This document shows, piece after piece, positions 5,211 to 8,090 of a stretch of DNA of 8,090 nt. Source of the DNA: JBKBXU01 sp046313675 (lineage in GTDB: Bacteria; Bacteroidota; Bacteroidia; Cytophagales; Cytophagaceae); NCBI GenBank assembly GCA_046313675.1, contig JBKBXU010000222.1:1-8090 (forward strand), in the 5' to 3' direction. A program made the translations under genes and the position numbers. The notes below the pieces were generated by a model, which was not told the origin of the DNA, searched no databases, and was given only the letters and a program-made list of their open reading frames with translations. How positions within the stretch are numbered: position 1 is the stretch's first letter; every line of letters begins with the position of its first letter.

Positions 5211-7569
5211 TTATTTTTTTTACTTCATTATTATTACCAATAGTAAAGTGAAGAAAATAAACACCAGGGAGTACATTATCTATTTGAATTGAGCAATCGT
5301 TTATTCCTTCGTCCAGATTTATGTTGCTTTCTTGAACTATGGCTCCCAATGCATTGAAAAGTTTAAAAGGCATTAACTGTTTGTTGGGGGAATGTAGTTG
5401 TAAATAAAAATTCCCGGCATTAGGGTTTGGATATATGACAAGACTATTTGTCTCAATTTCCGTAATGATTGTATTACAATCTTTGTCAGTATATTTTTGA
5501 AATCTTGGATCATCATTGAGATTGAAATAATCGAATAGATGAGTTCTCATAAAGCAGGGTCTTTTTTTTGCAAACTCTTTCATCATTTCTACATACCATT
5601 CCCATTCCTCTCTGGAATCAGGCCATCCCCATCGGCTAATGTGTTCATCAATTTCAGGTTCTATAAGTTTTTTCAGAGAATCGATCTTTGAAATGACTCT
5701 GGCAGGCGAAAAAATATGTTCAAGAAGATGATCCGCTCTATTGATGTACGCTTCTTTAAAGGTATTATTTCTTAGAAGGTTGCGAAATAAAAATGTAGAC
5801 CATAGTGGGTTCGGGTAATTTACATTACCTTCAAAAGTGGTATGCTCTATGGAGTTGAATTCAGGGTAAAATAAAGCATCATCATTGTCAAAAAATATCC
5901 AGCGCCATTTAGACTTTGGTTCTGTGGAACGCCAAAACCTTATGTTGTTTCCCGGCCAGTCGTAGGTTGCCAGATATTGTTTGGAAATCCAATAATCCAT
6001 AAAATTATTAAGATCGATTTCTTCAGCGACATAGTTGTAATTGGAACTGATTTGAAGGTCATTTTCTTCTATGAATTGAAGCAAGTTTTTAAAATTTTCA
6101 TTTGATCCATACATAATCTCATCACGGTTATCAAGCATGTCGATATTTCCGTGATCAGCTCCTTTACTATAAGAAAGGAAGTTTTCATCCATTCGATCAC
6201 GTATATTATGGATTCCCCAGTATTCGCCATTTATAAAGACAATGCTTGGTTGATAAAGTTGGTATTCAATGTTTAGTGTGTCAATTAATACTCCTGTTAA
6301 ACCATCCTTAAACATTGTGTTTAAGAAATCCTGACCTGAATTTCTTAATACAATTCTTTTATAATCCTTAAAGTCCCGGTTTTTGAAAAATTGGTAGTCA
6401 AATGTGTTGCTCCCATAAATATTTCTTGCATAGATTCTCAGAGATTTTTGAGGTAGTGCCCTGCTTCCTAATCCATGAATTCTGATTCCTACATTTTGAC
6501 TTATTGCAACCGAGCCGTCCGGTTCGAAATATTCCATATATGCAGTTCTTTCCCATTCTACTCCTCTTTGGTGATAGTTGCCGGTGCCAAAAAACCATCC
6601 CCAGCTTGGATTCATGTCATGGTGTTTTCCATGCACATAAATGCCTGTATCGTAATTAAATAAATTTTCAGGATGGGTTGTGATTGAAATAACGGGCAAG
6701 GTATATTTATTTGCACCTTCAGGGTAAACGAAGTAGGTAGAAGTATATTCATGGCTTTGTGGTTCATTATCCAGAAACGCTCTTGCTTTAATAGTTGTTG
6801 CTTTGCTAATTTCTTCTTTTGGTAGTTTCCATTGCCAGGTAAACACTTCAGCATCAGGGTTAGTGCGTATTTCTGAGATTCCGTTGGGTTCAAGGCTTCT
6901 GTCTGTTATTAGTATTGCTTCATTAAAGACATGTGATGAAGTAGAGGGAGGAGACCCATCAAGCGTGTAATAAATACTGACCTCAGGATTTTCAGAAGAT
7001 ATTTCTAATTTGAAAGGGGATGAATAAAATCCTGATGTGTGACTGAAAGACAACTCTTCTAAAGCTATGAACTGTGCTCCATCATTAGAGTATCCCGGTG
7101 TTGATTGGGAAAACAGAACCTTTTCGGCAGCTCCATCGGTTTTTCTCCCGTAGGAGTGGTTTGTAGGAATTGCTTTTTCCTCAAATCGATCGATCTCAGT
7201 GCCAAATGGATTGGATAATATAATGGGCTCACCCGATGCTGAAATTTTAAAATTGGTGTGCAGGTTGGTTCCTGATTTTCTGTTTTTACCTGAGGCAAAA
7301 ATCAGGATATAGCTGTTAGGAGGAACAATTAAAGAGGGGAATGTCCATTTGTTAGGCCTTTCCGGATTGTCTGTAATGGCAAAGTTTAAAAGATTGATTG
7401 AGGTGTTTGCGGAGTTGTAAAGCTCGATCCAATCTTCAAAGTCTCCATCTTCATCCATAATTACGGAATGATTGGAAGACATAATTTCATTTATTATCAG
7501 GCTTTGCCCAATAGAGTCATAAAATGGAAATATAATTAAAAAGTACCACCTGATGACACTTGATTTCAT
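5200..7569 (-). CDS. Secreted CotH-family protein with lamin-tail domain and T9SS sorting domain
   Basis: This 789-aa extracellular or surface protein is a probable atypical kinase by family; Bacillus CotH phosphorylates spore-coat proteins, but the target here is unknown. Domains in order: signal peptide 1-21, cut before Q22; lamin-tail domain about 23-135 (LIINEIMSSN, DEDGDFEDWIELYN, KWTFP); chitobiase/FN3-like domain about 172-282 (YYTLDGSPPS at 200-209, TTIKARAF at 258-265); CotH domain about 291-675; and T9SS type-A C-terminal domain about 705-789 (YPNPNAGNF, PGVYFL, ending KKIIIH). In the CotH part, PQKSLRIYA (373-381) holds the likely ATP-site Lys K375. GIHNIRDRMDENF spans 452-464. YDWPGNNIRFWR (536-547) supplies the likely catalytic Asp D537, and FFDNDDA (559-565) the likely metal-binding Asp D561 or D563. 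These role assignments are inferred by motif position. Only three cysteines occur (672, 698, 759). The start is an ATG with a weak AGAAG upstream. The gene follows a paralog by 23 bases, so co-transcription is likely. Confidence 0.92.
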   Translation of the reverse strand: MKSSVIRWYFLIIFPFYDSIGQSLIINEIMSSNHSVIMDEDGDFEDWIELYNSANTSINLLNFAITDNPERPNKWTFPSLIVPPNSYILIFASGKNRKSGTNLHTNFKISASGEPIILSNPFGTEIDRFEEKAIPTNHSYGRKTDGAAEKVLFSQSTPGYSNDGAQFIALEELSFSHTSGFYSSPFKLEISSENPEVSIYYTLDGSPPSTSSHVFNEAILITDRSLEPNGISEIRTNPDAEVFTWQWKLPKEEISKATTIKARAFLDNEPQSHEYTSTYFVYPEGANKYTLPVISITTHPENLFNYDTGIYVHGKHHDMNPSWGWFFGTGNYHQRGVEWERTAYMEYFEPDGSVAISQNVGIRIHGLGSRALPQKSLRIYARNIYGSNTFDYQFFKNRDFKDYKRIVLRNSGQDFLNTMFKDGLTGVLIDTLNIEYQLYQPSIVFINGEYWGIHNIRDRMDENFLSYSKGADHGNIDMLDNRDEIMYGSNENFKNLLQFIEENDLQISSNYNYVAEEIDLNNFMDYWISKQYLATYDWPGNNIRFWRSTEPKSKWRWIFFDNDDALFYPEFNSIEHTTFEGNVNYPNPLWSTFLFRNLLRNNTFKEAYINRADHLLEHIFSPARVISKIDSLKKLIEPEIDEHISRWGWPDSREEWEWYVEMMKEFAKKRPCFMRTHLFDYFNLNDDPRFQKYTDKDCNTIITEIETNSLVIYPNPNAGNFYLQLHSPNKQLMPFKLFNALGAIVQESNINLDEGINDCSIQIDNVLPGVYFLHFTIGNNNEVKKIIIH

Positions 7570-7592
7570 TCAACTTCTGTTTGAAATGAGAC

Positions 7593-8090
7593 TTAATGGA
7601 TTAATATTTTGGTAGATTTTACTTTATCGCCTTCCATGATAAGTAAAAAATATATTCCAGGAGGTAGCCTGTTGGTAGCAACATCTATGTGATTAATTCC
7701 TTGGGAGCCTGGAAACGTCCCTTTATATATTTGAACTCCAACCGAGTTTATCAAGTGGTAATTAAGTTGCGTTTCAGAGGAAGATTCATATCGGATAGTA
7801 AATCTGCCGGAATTGGGATTTGGTATGACGCTATATTCTAATTCTTTTTCTTCAATATGGAATTTTTCACAATCTGCATACAATAGCTTTTCGTATTCAG
7901 GATTATCAAATAAGTCAAATTCCTTAGCAATATGTTTACGGATATAACATGGCCTTTTATATATAAAATCTTTCATTTCCTCTACATTAAGATCCCATAA
8001 CAATTTTGAACCAGGCCTTCTCCATCGGTCTATGTGTTCTTTGATTTCCGGTTCAATAAGTCTTGCAAGAGAATCAATTAAAGGAATGAC
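7593..8090 (-). CDS. C-terminal part of a second secreted CotH-family protein (5' end outside window)
   Basis: The frame is open from the right edge to a TAA at 7593-7595, giving 165 codons that start in mid-protein with VIPLIDSLARLIEPEI. They align without gaps to residues 625-789 of the neighbouring CotH-family protein, about 62 identities by eye. The blocks are LIEPEIKEHI, VEEMKDF, KRPCYIRKHI, NPNSGRF, GINH and PPGIYFLL. The first ~75 residues are the end of the CotH region; the last ~80 are a T9SS type-A sorting domain ending STKILIH, so this protein too should be exported by T9SS. A TTG at 8001-8003 could be mistaken for the start, but the homology continues without a break upstream of it, so the true start lies beyond the window. 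Its two cysteines have the same spacing as in the paralog. The kinase motifs are not visible, so activity cannot be judged. It is the upstream gene of the tandem pair. Confidence 0.9.
   Translation of the reverse strand, partial: VIPLIDSLARLIEPEIKEHIDRWRRPGSKLLWDLNVEEMKDFIYKRPCYIRKHIAKEFDLFDNPEYEKLLYADCEKFHIEEKELEYSVIPNPNSGRFTIRYESSSETQLNYHLINSVGVQIYKGTFPGSQGINHIDVATNRLPPGIYFLLIMEGDKVKSTKILIH

Noticed and set aside
5206..5220. AATAATTATT palindrome followed by Ts as a terminator of the yihY-like gene
   Set aside because: The stem is five A-T pairs with no loop, too weak to terminate, and it lies inside the opposing coding sequence.
6398..7298. Several 60-95 codon open frames on both strands inside the CotH-family gene
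   Set aside because: All are out-of-frame shadows of a continuous, domain-rich reading frame; none has a recognisable motif.
7593..8003. A complete 136-aa small secreted protein starting at a TTG
   Set aside because: Homology to the neighbouring CotH protein continues in frame without break up to the window edge, so it is the tail of a longer gene.
1..8090. A mobile or defence island
   Set aside because: No transposase, integrase, nuclease, toxin-antitoxin pair, direct-repeat array or tRNA junction is visible; the left genes are ordinary housekeeping or common membrane families.

Overview
The window looks like a chromosomal segment of a Bacteroidota bacterium (Cytophaga/Flavobacterium side). 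Three things point there. Two secreted proteins end in type IX secretion (T9SS) type-A sorting domains. The one complete secreted protein has a lamin-tail + chitobiase-like + CotH layout common in that phylum. TAnnTTTG-type -7 promoter boxes lie upstream of two genes, and Shine-Dalgarno sequences are weak or badly spaced. The DNA is AT-rich. I see no tRNA or rRNA gene, CRISPR array, insertion sequence, phage gene or origin. No stretch over 300 bases lacks a gene; the longest gap is 104 bases.

Layout. From 4207 down to the left edge, three minus-strand housekeeping-type genes run perM-like -> nadE -> lgt. They encode an AI-2E/PerM-family membrane protein, glutamine-dependent NAD+ synthetase, and prolipoprotein diacylglyceryl transferase, the last cut by the window start. 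A strong AT-rich hairpin with a U-tract lies in the 49-base gap between the perM-like gene and nadE. A -7-like box lies just ahead of lgt. Both suggest the three genes are not one simple transcript. A 97-base divergent region separates the perM-like gene from a plus-strand YihY/BrkB-family membrane protein (4305-5210). This region holds a 9-bp inverted repeat and a -7-like box.

The right third (5200-8090) holds two tandem minus-strand genes for secreted CotH-family proteins, 23 bases apart. The upstream copy enters from the right edge and only its last 165 codons are visible; the downstream copy is complete (789 aa). Ungapped by eye, the two C-termini share about 62 of 165 residues, including an identically spaced cysteine pair. 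The complete copy overlaps the end of the yihY-like gene tail-to-tail by 11 bp.

Functionally the left part covers NAD synthesis, lipoprotein maturation and two polytopic membrane proteins of uncertain substrate. The right part is a surface or secreted protein pair, probable atypical kinases by family. I found no clear evidence of a new multi-gene system. The points most worth a second look are the CotH paralog pair, the hairpin in the nadE leader, and the enlarged His-rich loop in Lgt.
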